A stretch of DNA of 64,000 bases from Luteibacter sp. 9135 (GCF_000745005.1 NZ_JQNB01000001.1:620001-684000); one strand, 5' to 3'. Numbered from the stretch's first letter, positions 17,116 through 26,748 are shown. Notes: generated from the letters alone by a model not told the origin. Translations and numbers: made by a program.

Positions 17116-17712
17116 TTACGCGGCGAGTGGCAGCGGCATGCCGAGGAAATTGCGCAACAGGTCGTGACCGTGCTGGGTGAGGATCGACTCCGGATGGAAC
17201 TGCACGCCCTCGATATCCAGCGTGCGATGGCGCAGGCCCATGATCTCGTCGATCGAACCGTCCTCGCGCTCCGTCCAGGCGGTGACCTCGAGGCAATCGG
17301 GCACCGAGCCCTTCTCGACCACCAGCGAGTGGTAGCGAGTGGCCTCGAACGGGTCGGGCAGCCCGGCGAACACGCCCTGCCCCCGATGGCGCACCGGCGA
17401 GGTCTTGCCGTGCATGATCTCGCGCGCCCGGATCACCGTGCCGCCGAACACCTGCCCGATGGCCTGGTGGCCGAGGCAGACCCCGAAGATCGGCAACTCG
17501 CCGGCCAGCTCCCGCAGGATATCCATGGACACGCCCGAATCGTCCGGCGTGCCCGGGCCCGGCGAGATCATGATGCGCGAGGGTGCCAGGGCGCGGATAT
17601 CCGCGACAGTGAGGGCATCGTTGCGAACCACCTTGACCTCCTGCCCCAGCTCGCCCAGGTACTGGACGAGGTTGAAGGTGAAGGAGTCGTAGTTGTCGAT
17701 CATGAGCAGCAT
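17116..17712 (-). CDS. trpG: Anthranilate/aminodeoxychorismate synthase, glutamine amidotransferase subunit
   Basis: 198 residues from [11 protein letters not shown] at 17712, chosen because homologues start there; an ATG eight codons earlier (17736) is possible. Class I amidotransferase with triad Cys79 (GVCLGHQ), His173 and Glu175 (FHPES). It supplies ammonia from glutamine to TrpE, and in many bacteria also to PabB. trpE is not in this window. No leader-peptide attenuator was seen upstream. Confidence 0.95.
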   Translation of the reverse strand: MLLMIDNYDSFTFNLVQYLGELGQEVKVVRNDALTVADIRALAPSRIMISPGPGTPDDSGVSMDILRELAGELPIFGVCLGHQAIGQVFGGTVIRAREIMHGKTSPVRHRGQGVFAGLPDPFEATRYHSLVVEKGSVPDCLEVTAWTEREDGSIDEIMGLRHRTLDIEGVQFHPESILTQHGHDLLRNFLGMPLPLAA

Positions 17713-17923
17713 ATGGACCTGACCGGTTTCGTTCATTGCCGTGGTCGGCCATTGTACGGCACATCGCGAAAACGCTGACCAGGCACCGGTCGTGCCGAAT
17801 CGCGCACACCTGGTCCAGAGCGAAACCGGCGCGCAGCCGCGTCAGCTCCCCCAACCCGATGCCAGACTGCCGACGCGCAGCGGCGAAGGTGGGCAGCACG
17901 CCTTCTCTTCGCAAGGAAATCGC

Positions 17924-18628
17924 ATGGCCTGGGCGAGGATGGCTCGCATGCACAATCTCGACTTCAGTTCGTGGCAGGGCCTGCTCTCCACCCTCTTCGG
18001 GCTGGCCGTCATCACCCTCATAGGCGTGGGCATCCGTTTGCTGGCCATGCAGACGGTGCAGCAACGCCGAGAACGGGAAAACCGACAGATCAATGAGCGG
18101 CTGCGCACCCTGATCGCTGCCTACAAGACGTTGGGCGGCTCGTTCAGCGGTAATCTCGCGGTCGACCCTACCCATATGCGCGACCTGCGACTTCGTGCCG
18201 CCTCAGCTGAAGGCTCTGCGGGTGAATTCGCTTCGGGCTCGGACCGGGCGCGCCGGGTTCGCGACGCGGTGGAAGCGGCCCTTTCGGACATCATCCTGCT
18301 CGGCACCGAAGAACAGGTGGCGCTGGCGGCCCGAGCCGCCACCGAGATGGTCGAGGGACACCCGGTGCACATGCACGACCTCGTCGTTTCGCTGCGTAAC
18401 TTCATTCGGAAAGTCCTCGACCTGGAACCGGTGTCGCGGAAGATCGCCATTCCGAACCAGGGACCCGCACGCGTGGTGGCGGCGAAGGGAAAGGCCGATG
18501 GCGGCGCGAAGGCTGAAGGCAGTGGCGCAGGTAAAGGCGGCGGCATGGGCGGCGGTATGGCGGCCGGCGCAGGGCTGGGCCTCGGCGGCGGGATCGCTGC
18601 AGAGGATGCGCACGGGCATCACGAGTAG
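17924..18628 (+). CDS. Single-pass membrane protein of unknown function
   Basis: 234 residues; the ATG follows AAGGAAATCGC. One hydrophobic helix (about 20-40, LLSTLFGLAVITLIGVGIRLL) precedes a charged, helical region (QQRRERENRQINERLRTL) and a soluble helical part to about residue 180. The C-terminus is low-complexity Gly/Ala/Lys (about 195-234). The topology suggests an inner-membrane anchor with a cytoplasmic helical domain. Divergent from trpG. No family recognised. Confidence 0.65.
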   Translation: MAWARMARMHNLDFSSWQGLLSTLFGLAVITLIGVGIRLLAMQTVQQRRERENRQINERLRTLIAAYKTLGGSFSGNLAVDPTHMRDLRLRAASAEGSAGEFASGSDRARRVRDAVEAALSDIILLGTEEQVALAARAATEMVEGHPVHMHDLVVSLRNFIRKVLDLEPVSRKIAIPNQGPARVVAAKGKADGGAKAEGSGAGKGGGMGGGMAAGAGLGLGGGIAAEDAHGHHE

Positions 18629-18705
18629 GCCGGCTCGCCTGGGCGCTGCCATCACGTGCGCTTGTCGCATGCTTGCCGCCCACGACACCGACGGAGTGCA
18701 GCGCT

Positions 18706-19227
18706 ATGATGCCGAAGCAGAGTGCCGAGCCTGAAACAGTGTGGATGCATCGCAACGGCTGGGTGCCCAACAACGAGGCGTATCCCGTTCTCGTCTATAG
18801 GAATGTCATTGAGGGCGACGAGGGCGACGATCTCGCGTCGAACATCGAGGCGACCTTCGCAACCAACGGATGGCCACCGGAATGGCGCGATGGCGTTTTC
18901 GACTATCACCACTACCACTCCACGGCGCACGAAGTGCTCGGCTTCGCCACCGGCTGGGCGCGACTCGTTCTGGGCGGACCCGGAGGGCACGATATCGAAG
19001 TGAAGGCTGGCGATGTCATCCTGTTGCCGGTGGGCACCGGTCATTGCCGCGTCGATGCGTCCAACGACTTTCTTGTCGTCGGCGCCTATCCCGAGGGGCA
19101 GCACTGGGATATCTGCCGTGAGCCGCCAACTGCCGCGATGATCGAACGGATGCGCGCGCTGCCCTTCCCGAAGAGCAACCCTGTCAACGGCGACAAAATA
19201 TCCCTGCCCCGGCATGAGAAACGCTAG
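18706..19227 (+). CDS. Cupin-domain protein
   Basis: About 173 residues from the first of two adjacent ATGs, with GGAG upstream. The cupin barrel spans about residues 60-130: the metal-type motif 1 appears as FDYHHYHSTAHEVLGF with several His and a Glu, and motif 2 as GDVILLPVGTGHCRV. No signal peptide. Small metal-dependent sugar isomerases and dioxygenases share this fold; the reaction is not predictable here. It stands alone on the plus strand ahead of a pseudogene. Confidence 0.8.
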   Translation: MMPKQSAEPETVWMHRNGWVPNNEAYPVLVYRNVIEGDEGDDLASNIEATFATNGWPPEWRDGVFDYHHYHSTAHEVLGFATGWARLVLGGPGGHDIEVKAGDVILLPVGTGHCRVDASNDFLVVGAYPEGQHWDICREPPTAAMIERMRALPFPKSNPVNGDKISLPRHEKR

Positions 19228-19287
19228 GCAAGCAACTTCGTGAAGCGATCACGATCGCCGAACACCAAGCCGATCCCAGCACTTCCT

Positions 19288-19643
19288 TTAGGCTGACAAT
19301 TGCACCTGACCGAGCACCTTCAACAGCTCGTCCGTGGTGACCGTCTCGCCAATACGCGGGAAGATCGTCTTGACGCTGTTCTCGTGCGCAGCGGCGTTGA
19401 GGTCCGTCATGGCATCGGTCACCATAACGACGTCGTAGCCGAGTTCACTGGCATAACGCGCCGTGAACTCGATGCCGATGCTGGTGGCGATATTGACCAG
19501 CACGACAGGATGGTTCTTCGCGCGATCGACGCGGACTTCGCCACTACATCGGCGGCCGGGTGAACCGTCGGCAGGGCGACAATGCCCTTCTGCAGATCGA
19601 TAACGACAAGGGCGGCGTGGTTGTCGAGTTGGCTAAGCGGCAC
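19288..19643 (-). pseudogene. Isochorismatase-family hydrolase remnant (deleted and frameshifted)
   Basis: The 5' part encodes a normal isochorismatase-like N-terminus (NHAALVVIDLQKGIVALPTV, with the catalytic Asp). The 3' part, in another frame, encodes the normal C-terminus (IATSIGIEFTARYASELGYD, then VTDAMTDLNAAAHENSV). The segment normally between them, about 80-100 residues including the Lys and nucleophile-Cys region, is absent, and the two halves join near 19500 at a place where both contain VLVN/VxxxIATS-like sequence. The result cannot make an active enzyme. The deletion probably arose by recombination between the two similar stretches. Intact homologues are about 180-190 residues. 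Confidence 0.8.
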
Positions 19644-19837
19644 GGTGTGACCTGTTCATCGAGGTAGTGCGACTGGACATGCCCGAAGGCTAAGGTTGCG
19701 CACCCCGACTGACAAGCCAGACGTGCAAGGTTGGCGTCGAGCGTTCTCGCGCAACCCCCGCACCCTGACGCAAAGGGACTTGCGGCCGGCCTGGGCAGAG
19801 CCGATGCTTGTTGGTCCCCACAGCAAGGATTCCCCCC

Positions 19838-20227
19838 ATGCAGTCCCTCGGCGCCATCGCTTTCCTCGTCCACGATTACGACGAGGCCATCGCCTTCTTC
19901 GTCGATGCGCTGGGCTTCTCACTGGTAGAGGACACGCCCCAGGGCGAGGGCAAGCGTTGGGTCACGATCGCGCCGCGGGGGTCGGATGGAACGAAGCTTC
20001 TGCTGGCCCGCGCCATCGACGACGGGCAGCGCGCCCAGGTCGGCAAGCAGGGGGGCGGCCGCGTGTTCCTGTTCCTGCACACCGACGACTTCGCCGCCGA
20101 TCACGCGCGTATGCAGGCACACGGCGTACGCTTCCGGGAAACACCGCGCCATGAGCCCTATGGCACGGTCGCGGTGTTCGACGATCTCTACGGCAACGGA
20201 TGGGACCTGATCCAGCCGGCCGGCTGA
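19838..20227 (+). CDS. VOC (glyoxalase/bleomycin-resistance-like) family protein
   Basis: 129 residues, one VOC module: first metal-site region LGAIAFLVHDYDEAIAFFVD, then GGRVFLFLHTDDFAADHARM and FDDLYGNGWDLIQ at the end with the usual acidic ligand. AAGGA lies eight bases upstream of the ATG. The substrate of this superfamily varies and cannot be named. Twelve bases separate it from the downstream dehydrogenase gene, so the two form an operon. Confidence 0.88.
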   Translation: MQSLGAIAFLVHDYDEAIAFFVDALGFSLVEDTPQGEGKRWVTIAPRGSDGTKLLLARAIDDGQRAQVGKQGGGRVFLFLHTDDFAADHARMQAHGVRFRETPRHEPYGTVAVFDDLYGNGWDLIQPAG

Positions 20228-20239
20228 CAAGGAACATGC

Positions 20240-21184
20240 ATGAATGACCCGATTCGCGTGGCAGTGCTGGATGATTACCAGAAGGTTGCGCGCACCAGCG
20301 CCGACTGGTCGTCCGTGGAAGCCAGGGCGGAACTCACCGTCTTCCACGACCACCTGCACGATCACCAGGCGCTGGTGCGTCGACTGGCCCGCTTCGACGT
20401 CATCTGCGTGATGCGCGAGCGCACGCCGATGACGGCCGCCCTGATCGCCGCCCTGCCCCGCCTGCGGCTGATCGCCTCCACCGGGGCGGCCAATGCGTCC
20501 ATCGACACCGAGGCTGCGGCGGCGCATGGAGTCACCGTGGCGCACACCGGTTATGCGTCTACGCCCACCATCGAATTCACCTGGGCCGCCATCGTCGGGC
20601 TGGCGCGCGACATCGCCGGCGAAGCGGCCTCCGTGCGCGCTGGCGGCTGGCAGGTCGGACTGGGCACCGAACTGCGCGGCAAGACGCTCGGCATCCTTGG
20701 CCTGGGCCGGATCGGTTCGGCCGTGGCCAGCATCGGCAAGGCCTTCGGCATGCACGTCATTGCATGGAGCGAAAATCTCCAGGAAGAAACGGCCAGCGCG
20801 CTCGGCGTACAGCGCGTCGACAAGCAGGCGCTGCTCTCGCGTTCCGACTTTCTGACCATCCACACCCGGCTCAGCGAACGGACGCGCGGCCTCATCGGCG
20901 CGGCGGAACTGGCGTCCATGAAGCCGACCGCGCGCCTCATCAACAGCTCACGCGGCCCGATCGTGGACGAGGCGGCACTGGTGGATGCGCTGATAGGCGG
21001 TCGCATCGCTGGCGCCGCGGTGGACGTGTTCGAGACCGAACCGCTACCCGCCGACCACGCCTTCCGCGACCTGCCGAACGTGCTGGCCACACCGCATATC
21101 GGCTATGTCACCGAGGAGATGTACCGGACGTTCTACAGCGATACGGTAAAGAACGTCCTTGCCTGGCTGGACACGCTGCCCTGA
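20240..21184 (+). CDS. D-isomer-specific 2-hydroxyacid dehydrogenase family protein
   Basis: 314 residues. The NAD-binding Rossmann core is LGILGLGRIGSAVA (about 152-165). Catalytic residues are visible: Arg in LINSSRGPIVDE, Glu in VFETEPL and His in ATPHIGYVTEEM. It reduces 2-oxoacids or oxidises D-2-hydroxyacids in the cytoplasm; the branch resembles phosphoglycerate- or glyoxylate-reductase-like enzymes, but substrate is undefined. Operon with the VOC protein. Confidence 0.93.
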   Translation: MNDPIRVAVLDDYQKVARTSADWSSVEARAELTVFHDHLHDHQALVRRLARFDVICVMRERTPMTAALIAALPRLRLIASTGAANASIDTEAAAAHGVTVAHTGYASTPTIEFTWAAIVGLARDIAGEAASVRAGGWQVGLGTELRGKTLGILGLGRIGSAVASIGKAFGMHVIAWSENLQEETASALGVQRVDKQALLSRSDFLTIHTRLSERTRGLIGAAELASMKPTARLINSSRGPIVDEAALVDALIGGRIAGAAVDVFETEPLPADHAFRDLPNVLATPHIGYVTEEMYRTFYSDTVKNVLAWLDTLP

Positions 21185-21234
21185 GCCGAAGCGGCCCTGC
21201 ATGCCAAGGGCCGGTGCGGCCGAGGCCAGGCTCG

Positions 21235-22080
21235 TTAGCGTGACGCCACCTTGCCAGCGTCCTTGGCTACTGCTTTCCCGCCCTTGTCGCCCTTATCGCT
21301 GTCCTTGGGCTTGATCGTCATCAGCTCCAGCGGCTTGCCGTCCGGCTGACGTACCGTCCAGCCACGCTGGAGATCGGCCAGGTCGTTGAGTTGCGGGCAG
21401 ATCTGGTCGGAACGATGCTCCAGCGCCTTCGACCGTTTGTCCATGGCGCCGTCCAGCGATTTTTCGAGCGACTCGGCGCGGGCCTGCAGCGCCGCGACCT
21501 TGCTCGCATCGCCGGACAGGGCGGCCGTGACGGCACTGGACGTGACCGAGCCGACCAGTTCGCCGACGGTATCGGAAACGGAGCCTCCGACGGTTTCCGC
21601 CATGTGGTCGTTCGACCAGTGCCCGGCGCCCACGCCTTCGTCGATCTGGCGCAGGGCCTGGGCCTGTTTGCGCTTGAGCTTTTCCAGCAGGCTGGCACGC
21701 TGCTCGCCATCGGCGAAGGACAGCGTAACGGTGGTCATGGCCGAGAAGCCGAGCTGCACACCTTCGCGCGCGATGGCGGCAACCTCGGGGACCAGCTTGC
21801 GCACGCCGGCCTCGTAGCGCCTTAGCGCGTCGGCATCGGCGGATGACACCGTCGTCTGGCGACCATCGATACGGACGCTGCCGTCGTGCAGGAAGATATC
21901 CGCCGGCGCGCCCGTCTTGCGATGGAACGACAGACCGGCATCCGTGACATCCACGTCATACGGGGTGGAGTAATCGCTCTTGCAGGTGTCCGTGCTGAAG
22001 TTGATCGTGCCGGCGTGAGCTGTCGCGGCGGACAACGCAAGGGCGACGGCAAGGCTTCCGGCAATCGGCGAATGACGCAT
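21235..22080 (-). CDS. DUF2884 family exported protein (paralogue 1)
   Basis: 281 residues. The signal peptide ends near AHAG; GGGAGCAGG lies upstream of the ATG at 22080. The mature part resembles the DUF2884 (YggN-like) family: an early Cys, short beta stretch VDVTDAGLSFHRK, DGSVRIDGRQTTVS, then long helices and a late Cys (DQICPQL). It ends in a Lys/Asp-rich tail. Periplasmic by inference; role unknown. A second family member is at 26749. Confidence 0.8.
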   Translation of the reverse strand: MRHSPIAGSLAVALALSAATAHAGTINFSTDTCKSDYSTPYDVDVTDAGLSFHRKTGAPADIFLHDGSVRIDGRQTTVSSADADALRRYEAGVRKLVPEVAAIAREGVQLGFSAMTTVTLSFADGEQRASLLEKLKRKQAQALRQIDEGVGAGHWSNDHMAETVGGSVSDTVGELVGSVTSSAVTAALSGDASKVAALQARAESLEKSLDGAMDKRSKALEHRSDQICPQLNDLADLQRGWTVRQPDGKPLELMTIKPKDSDKGDKGGKAVAKDAGKVASR

Positions 22081-22194
22081 GATCCTGCTCCCTGGGAGAT
22101 GACACCGGCTTGGATGCGCTCGGCTTGCCTTTGGTTTAAACCCCATCGGCATCCCACGCATGGGCCTGAGGTCACGGCGTGACCTTTGGCAGGG

Positions 22195-22833
22195 TCAGGA
22201 GGCGATGCCTCGTTCGCGGGCATATTCGGAGAGGCGGCTGTCGTGATCGAGGCCGAGTTTACGCATCGCGTCGCGCTTCTGCCGGCTTACCGTCTTGACG
22301 CTACGACTGAGGCGTTCGGCAATCTGCGTGATCGACATGCCCCCGACGTACAGCCGGACCACCTCCATCTCGCGCGCGGAAAGCCGCGATGCATCGCAAG
22401 GCGCCTGGACACCGGCGACGTCGAACTGGCGACGAATGGTGTCGCTGAGGTAGGGCCTTCCGACGGCGGCCTGCCTGACCGCTACCGCGACCTCTTTCAG
22501 CGGTGCCCGCTTGTCGCATAGGCCGAGTGCGCCCCGCGCTCGCATGGCCTGGAGCACCGCGGCATTGTTGACCATGGTGAGCACGACCACCGGAAGCCGG
22601 GGATAGCGACGACGCATCAGGTCGATCAGGGCCAGCCCGTCACCGTGGCGTCCACCCGGCATCGAGAAGTCGGTGACCACGACATCGCAGGGGCGCGTGG
22701 TCAGCAGGTCGAGCAAGTGGTCGCCGTTGGCGGCTTCACCGACCACCTCGATATCCCCCGTGGCCTCGAGCGCGGCACGCGTGCCCATCAGGACCACCGG
22801 ATGATCGTCGGCAATGATCGTTCGCAGAACCAT
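22195..22833 (-). CDS. RcsB-like response regulator (NarL family)
   Basis: 212 residues. Receiver domain with intact D9/D10, phosphoacceptor D55 (VVVTDFSMPGG), T86 and K108; LuxR-type helix-turn-helix about residues 143-205 (LSAREMEVVRLYVGGMSITQ). The organisation and the FSMPGG region resemble RcsB/EvgA-type regulators. Start at 22833, with GAGGGAAGAC upstream. It is divergent from the hybrid kinase at 22941 with 107 bases between, and is its probable partner. Confidence 0.93.
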   Translation of the reverse strand: MVLRTIIADDHPVVLMGTRAALEATGDIEVVGEAANGDHLLDLLTTRPCDVVVTDFSMPGGRHGDGLALIDLMRRRYPRLPVVVLTMVNNAAVLQAMRARGALGLCDKRAPLKEVAVAVRQAAVGRPYLSDTIRRQFDVAGVQAPCDASRLSAREMEVVRLYVGGMSITQIAERLSRSVKTVSRQKRDAMRKLGLDHDSRLSEYARERGIAS

Positions 22834-22940
22834 GTCTTCCCTCGACGGCGGAAACGCGCAGCCGTTTTCCATGCCATGTGTTACATCTCTTCGCACGGCG
22901 GAGATTACAGTAAAGCTCCGTGCGTGGTCGAAGGAACGCC

Positions 22941-25883
22941 ATGACGCGCTTGAGAATGTTGGTCAAATTAAGCTGTGCAGCGATCGCATGGCAGGCACCC
23001 GTCGGCGCTGCAAGTGCGGACGGCCACCCACCGCTGGCGTCGGCATCGCAGTGGCAGGCCGAAACGCATACGACGGACGTCCGCGCGTGGGCGATGCCCT
23101 CCGTGCACGACGATGCAGGCCACACAGACACGCCTGCCATCGCCGTGGCGTTGAACGACGACGAGCGGCGCTGGCTGGCGAACCTACCGATACTGCGCAT
23201 CGGCATCGATCCCACCGCCGCGCCACTGTCGCTCATCGATCGCGATGGCGAAGGCGAAGGCCTGTCGCTCGACTACCTGCAAGCGGCGCTGCAGGCGCTC
23301 GGCGTGCGATCGCGCACGGTCGCCACCACGGACTGGCCGGAGACGGTGCGCGCAGCCTCCGTGGGCGACATCGACCTGCTTGCCGCCGCGTCGCCACGAA
23401 ACGGCGCTCTTGGCAGGCACTTTGTGTTCTCACAGGCCTACGCCGAATTCCCCGTGATGATCGTCACGCGTGAGGCGTTCCCCACCATCGGCGACATCCA
23501 CGACCTTTCCGGACGACGCATCGCGGCCAACCTCTCGCAAGGCGCCGTGGCGGCCGCGGTAGCGGCGATACCTGGGGCGGTCGCCATCGACGTGAGGACG
23601 ACGGCGGCGGGGCTGCAGGCCGTGGCCGCAGGCGACGCCGATGCCTACGTCGGCGATATCGCTACTGCGGAGTTGCAGATCCGACGCGATTATCCGGCGC
23701 AGCTCAAGCTCGCCGCCCCCACGAACGAGCGTGCCGCCCTCACCATTGGCGTCGCCAACCGCTACGCCCGCCTGGCATCGCTCATCGACCGCGCCCTGGC
23801 GCGTATGCCCGAGCGTCGCTCGCAGGCCATCCGCAACACCTGGCTGCGCTCGCAGTACACGTGGGGTGGATCGTGGAAGGAAATCGCGCGCAAGGTCGGA
23901 CCGGCCGGCGCACTGGTCATGCTATTGCTGCTGGCCGTGTCGTACGCCTACCTGCGGCTTCGCCGTGAAACACGCCTGCGGCTGCGCAGCGAGGCCCAAC
24001 TGGCCGACGTGACACGGCACATGCCGGCCGTGGTCTATCGCTTCCTGTATCGGCGGGGTGGATCCATCACGTTTGTCTATGTCGGCGGCAATCCCGAACC
24101 CATGTTCGGCATTGACGCGGACACCCTCATGGCCGACGAGCGACGCGCATTCGCGCGAGTGGACGAACGCGACCAACCCACCCTGCTCGCGGCCATGGCA
24201 CACAGCGCGGCAACGCTTCAACCACTGCACGCGGAGCTGCGTGTGCGCGACAGCGATCCCGAGCGCTGGGTCGCCTCGCATGCGCTGCCGCGTGCGGTCG
24301 CCGAAGGCACCGAGTTCACGGGCTACTGGATCGATATCTCCGAGCGCCATCGACAGTCGGCCCAGCTGGCGGCAGCAAAGCGCGCGGCCGAAGCGGCGAC
24401 ACAGGCCAAGAGCCTGTTCCTCGCCATGATGAGCCACGAGATCCGCACGCCGATGCACGGCGTACTGGGCACCCTCGAGATACTGGGCCGGACCCCTCTG
24501 GAACCCGGGCAGCGACGCCTGCTCGAAACCGCGGAAAACTCGGCCGAGTCACTCCTGCAGATCCTCGACGACATCTTGGATTTCTCGCGGATCGAGGCCG
24601 GCCAGGTCGCTATCGATCCCGTTCCCGTCGACCTGCGCGAACTGGTCGCCGGCATCGTGGACCTCTTTGCCTGGCAAGCCGGCCAGAAAGGACTGCAAAT
24701 CACGGCCCGGGTCGATCCGCGCGTGGCACCGGGCGTGATGGTGGACGGCAGCCGCCTTCGCCAGATCATCGTCAACCTGGTCAGCAATGCCGTGAAGTTC
24801 ACGTCGCATGGCAGCGTCGATGTCCATCTGGATGTCATCGACGCGGACGATAGCTGTCAGCGTTTGCGTTTCATCGTGAGCGATACCGGCATGGGCATCG
24901 CCGATGCGGACATCGCCCGTTTGTTCTCGCCCTTCAGCCAGGCCGAGGCATCGATCACCCGTCGCTTCGGCGGCAGCGGCCTCGGGCTGGCGATCAGCCG
25001 GCGCCTCGTCGAGTTGCTGGGTGGACATATCGCCATGACCAGCTCCCCCGGCGTCGGCACGCGGGTCACGGTCGAATGCGCGTTGCCCGTGGCCGTCATG
25101 CCTGCGCAGGACACGCCGTCGCCCACCGCCCAGACGGAGAGAACGACCATCGCCCGGAACGTGCTGGTCGCCGAGGACCACCCCGTCAATCGCGAACTGG
25201 TGGCCGCGCAACTCCAGCGAATCGGCCATCGGTGCCGCATCGCCGGTGACGGCACCGATGCCCTGCGCACGGCCGGCACGTGGCCGGTCGACGTGCTGCT
25301 CACCGACCTGCACATGCCCGGCATGGATGGCCACACGCTGATACGCGCCCTGCGCGAGCGCGGCGCCACGATGCGCATCGTGGTCATGACCGCGGACGTC
25401 ATGGCGAGCGAACGCGACCGCTGCATGGCAGCAGGCGCCAACGCGTTCGTGACCAAGCCCCTGCGTCTCGCCGCCCTGCGCGAGGCGCTGGCGTCCGGGC
25501 CCGAGGATTCCACAGGACACGCCGGCGAAGTTGGCGGCGAGGTCGATGCATGGGATGTCGACCTGTGGCGCGACCTGTTCGGCGACCTGGCCGCCATGCC
25601 CGACATGATCGATCGTTTCGAAGCCGACCTGGACGACGCCATGGATCGCCTTCGCACCTCGGAGACGCCGGACGCCGTGGCCGGTCACCTGCATCGTGTA
25701 CTGGGCGGCATGCGGGTTTTCGGCGCGTCAGCGGAGGCGGCGCACCTGGAGATGCTGGAGACCCTGCTTCGCGCCGAGGCGACCCGGGCCGATGCCATGC
25801 TGCGACTGGCCGGCGTCCACGACATGCTGCGTCGCTTCGTCGGACGCTTGAGGGAAGCAGTCACCAGGCAGCTCGCGCACTGA
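22941..25883 (+). CDS. EvgS/BvgS-like tripartite hybrid sensor histidine kinase
   Basis: 980 residues; AAGGAACGCC precedes the ATG. Order of parts: signal peptide, periplasmic SBP_bac_3 (Venus-flytrap) domain about 80-300, transmembrane helix about 318-338 (GALVMLLLLAVSYAYL), PAS-like region about 360-470, HisKA with His499 (MMSHEIRTPMHG), ATPase (NLVSNAVKFT, SDTGMGIA, GGSGLGLAI), receiver with Asp789 (LLTDLHMPGMDG), and HPt with His918 (LHRVLGGMRVFG). The full phosphorelay is intact. The flytrap domain implies sensing a small periplasmic ligand such as an amino acid or nicotinate-like compound. Confidence 0.95.
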   Translation: MTRLRMLVKLSCAAIAWQAPVGAASADGHPPLASASQWQAETHTTDVRAWAMPSVHDDAGHTDTPAIAVALNDDERRWLANLPILRIGIDPTAAPLSLIDRDGEGEGLSLDYLQAALQALGVRSRTVATTDWPETVRAASVGDIDLLAAASPRNGALGRHFVFSQAYAEFPVMIVTREAFPTIGDIHDLSGRRIAANLSQGAVAAAVAAIPGAVAIDVRTTAAGLQAVAAGDADAYVGDIATAELQIRRDYPAQLKLAAPTNERAALTIGVANRYARLASLIDRALARMPERRSQAIRNTWLRSQYTWGGSWKEIARKVGPAGALVMLLLLAVSYAYLRLRRETRLRLRSEAQLADVTRHMPAVVYRFLYRRGGSITFVYVGGNPEPMFGIDADTLMADERRAFARVDERDQPTLLAAMAHSAATLQPLHAELRVRDSDPERWVASHALPRAVAEGTEFTGYWIDISERHRQSAQLAAAKRAAEAATQAKSLFLAMMSHEIRTPMHGVLGTLEILGRTPLEPGQRRLLETAENSAESLLQILDDILDFSRIEAGQVAIDPVPVDLRELVAGIVDLFAWQAGQKGLQITARVDPRVAPGVMVDGSRLRQIIVNLVSNAVKFTSHGSVDVHLDVIDADDSCQRLRFIVSDTGMGIADADIARLFSPFSQAEASITRRFGGSGLGLAISRRLVELLGGHIAMTSSPGVGTRVTVECALPVAVMPAQDTPSPTAQTERTTIARNVLVAEDHPVNRELVAAQLQRIGHRCRIAGDGTDALRTAGTWPVDVLLTDLHMPGMDGHTLIRALRERGATMRIVVMTADVMASERDRCMAAGANAFVTKPLRLAALREALASGPEDSTGHAGEVGGEVDAWDVDLWRDLFGDLAAMPDMIDRFEADLDDAMDRLRTSETPDAVAGHLHRVLGGMRVFGASAEAAHLEMLETLLRAEATRADAMLRLAGVHDMLRRFVGRLREAVTRQLAH

Positions 25884-25991
25884 GTTATTACTCAAAAAAA
25901 TAGTGGGATTTTTCAGAATTGTCTGATTACCCCCGCTGCCTCACTACGCCACCCTTACAGACACGCGGACCACGCCGCGAGGGAGGCAATC

Positions 25992-26231
25992 ATGCGCAGA
26001 CCGGCTATCGAGTATCACATTGCCCAGTCGGGCACGTCCTGGGGCATCTATCGCGAGGGCACGCAGATCGCCGTCCGGTCCGATCCCGCGGACGCTATCG
26101 CCTTTGCCAACTTCTTTGCCGACCGCGAGACCCTGATGAATCTCCGACGAGTACACGTGTCCGCGGATACCGTCATGCACCGCACGCTCAAGAACATGCG
26201 CAGGGCTGAAGCCGTGCGAGCGGTGGCCTGA
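25992..26231 (+). CDS. Small hypothetical protein (DUF2188-like N-terminus)
   Basis: 79 residues, with GGGAGG six bases upstream of the ATG. The N-terminal half (IEYHIAQSGTSWGIYREGTQ) resembles the short beta-hairpin repeat of DUF2188-type proteins, with the spaced aromatic and acidic residues; the C-terminal half is basic and helical (MHRTLKNMRRAEAVRAV), which could bind nucleic acid. The preceding 108 bases are AT-rich, probably its promoter. Function unknown. Confidence 0.6.
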   Translation: MRRPAIEYHIAQSGTSWGIYREGTQIAVRSDPADAIAFANFFADRETLMNLRRVHVSADTVMHRTLKNMRRAEAVRAVA

Positions 26232-26247
26232 TCGTTTGCCCCCGGGC

Positions 26248-26682
26248 TCAGCGGCCCGTCACGCCACCCAGGTTGCTCATATCCAAATGAAGCAGGCGCA
26301 GACGCGCAATATGCCTACCCACCGTGGCGCGGTCGCCCGAGGACGCCTCCAGCTTGAGGAAGGCATCCAGCAGACGGCGTTCCATCTGCTCCAGGGTACG
26401 AATCCAGGTGACGTCCGGGTCGTGTGAGAGCTTTACGGACGCCTCGACCACCGTACGCCGGACCCCGCTCATTGCGCCGCCAGCAGAGGCCGGCTTGCCG
26501 CCGGTGGCACTCACCTGGCCCTGGAGATCGCCGGCAATGGCGTTCAGGGAGTCGGCCGACTCTTCGAGGATCGCCTTCAGGCCGGGTTCCCTGACACCCC
26601 GTGACGCGTGGCGATACAGATCGCGATCCGCTATGACGCGGCGGATCAGCCCATTCACGACACGGATCGAAGTACGTTCCAT
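26248..26682 (-). CDS. DUF2383 (PA2169-like) four-helix protein
   Basis: 144 residues, all-helical: NGLIRRVIADRDLYRHAS, a mid-segment around LKAILEESADSL, a long charged helix, and a final helix ending RLRLLHLDMSNLG. The pattern fits the DUF2383/PA2169 family of ferritin-like four-helix bundles, although the metal-ligand set is incomplete by eye. Cytoplasmic. Converges on the small gene at 25992 with 16 bases between. Role unknown; family members are often stress-induced. Confidence 0.65.
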   Translation of the reverse strand: MERTSIRVVNGLIRRVIADRDLYRHASRGVREPGLKAILEESADSLNAIAGDLQGQVSATGGKPASAGGAMSGVRRTVVEASVKLSHDPDVTWIRTLEQMERRLLDAFLKLEASSGDRATVGRHIARLRLLHLDMSNLGGVTGR

Positions 26683-26748
26683 GGGACGGACGTTAGACCC
26701 CCTGGACTTAGCCGGTCATAAATGCCGGCGATTTCGGTCAGCCTGGGG

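Noticed and set aside
17713..17923. Trp leader peptide or attenuator upstream of trpG
   Set aside because: No short frame with Trp codons followed by competing hairpins was found; trpE is not adjacent.
19419..19643. Programmed frameshift in the isochorismatase gene
   Set aside because: About 80-100 residues of the fold are missing, not just the frame; no slippery heptamer or structure was seen at the junction.
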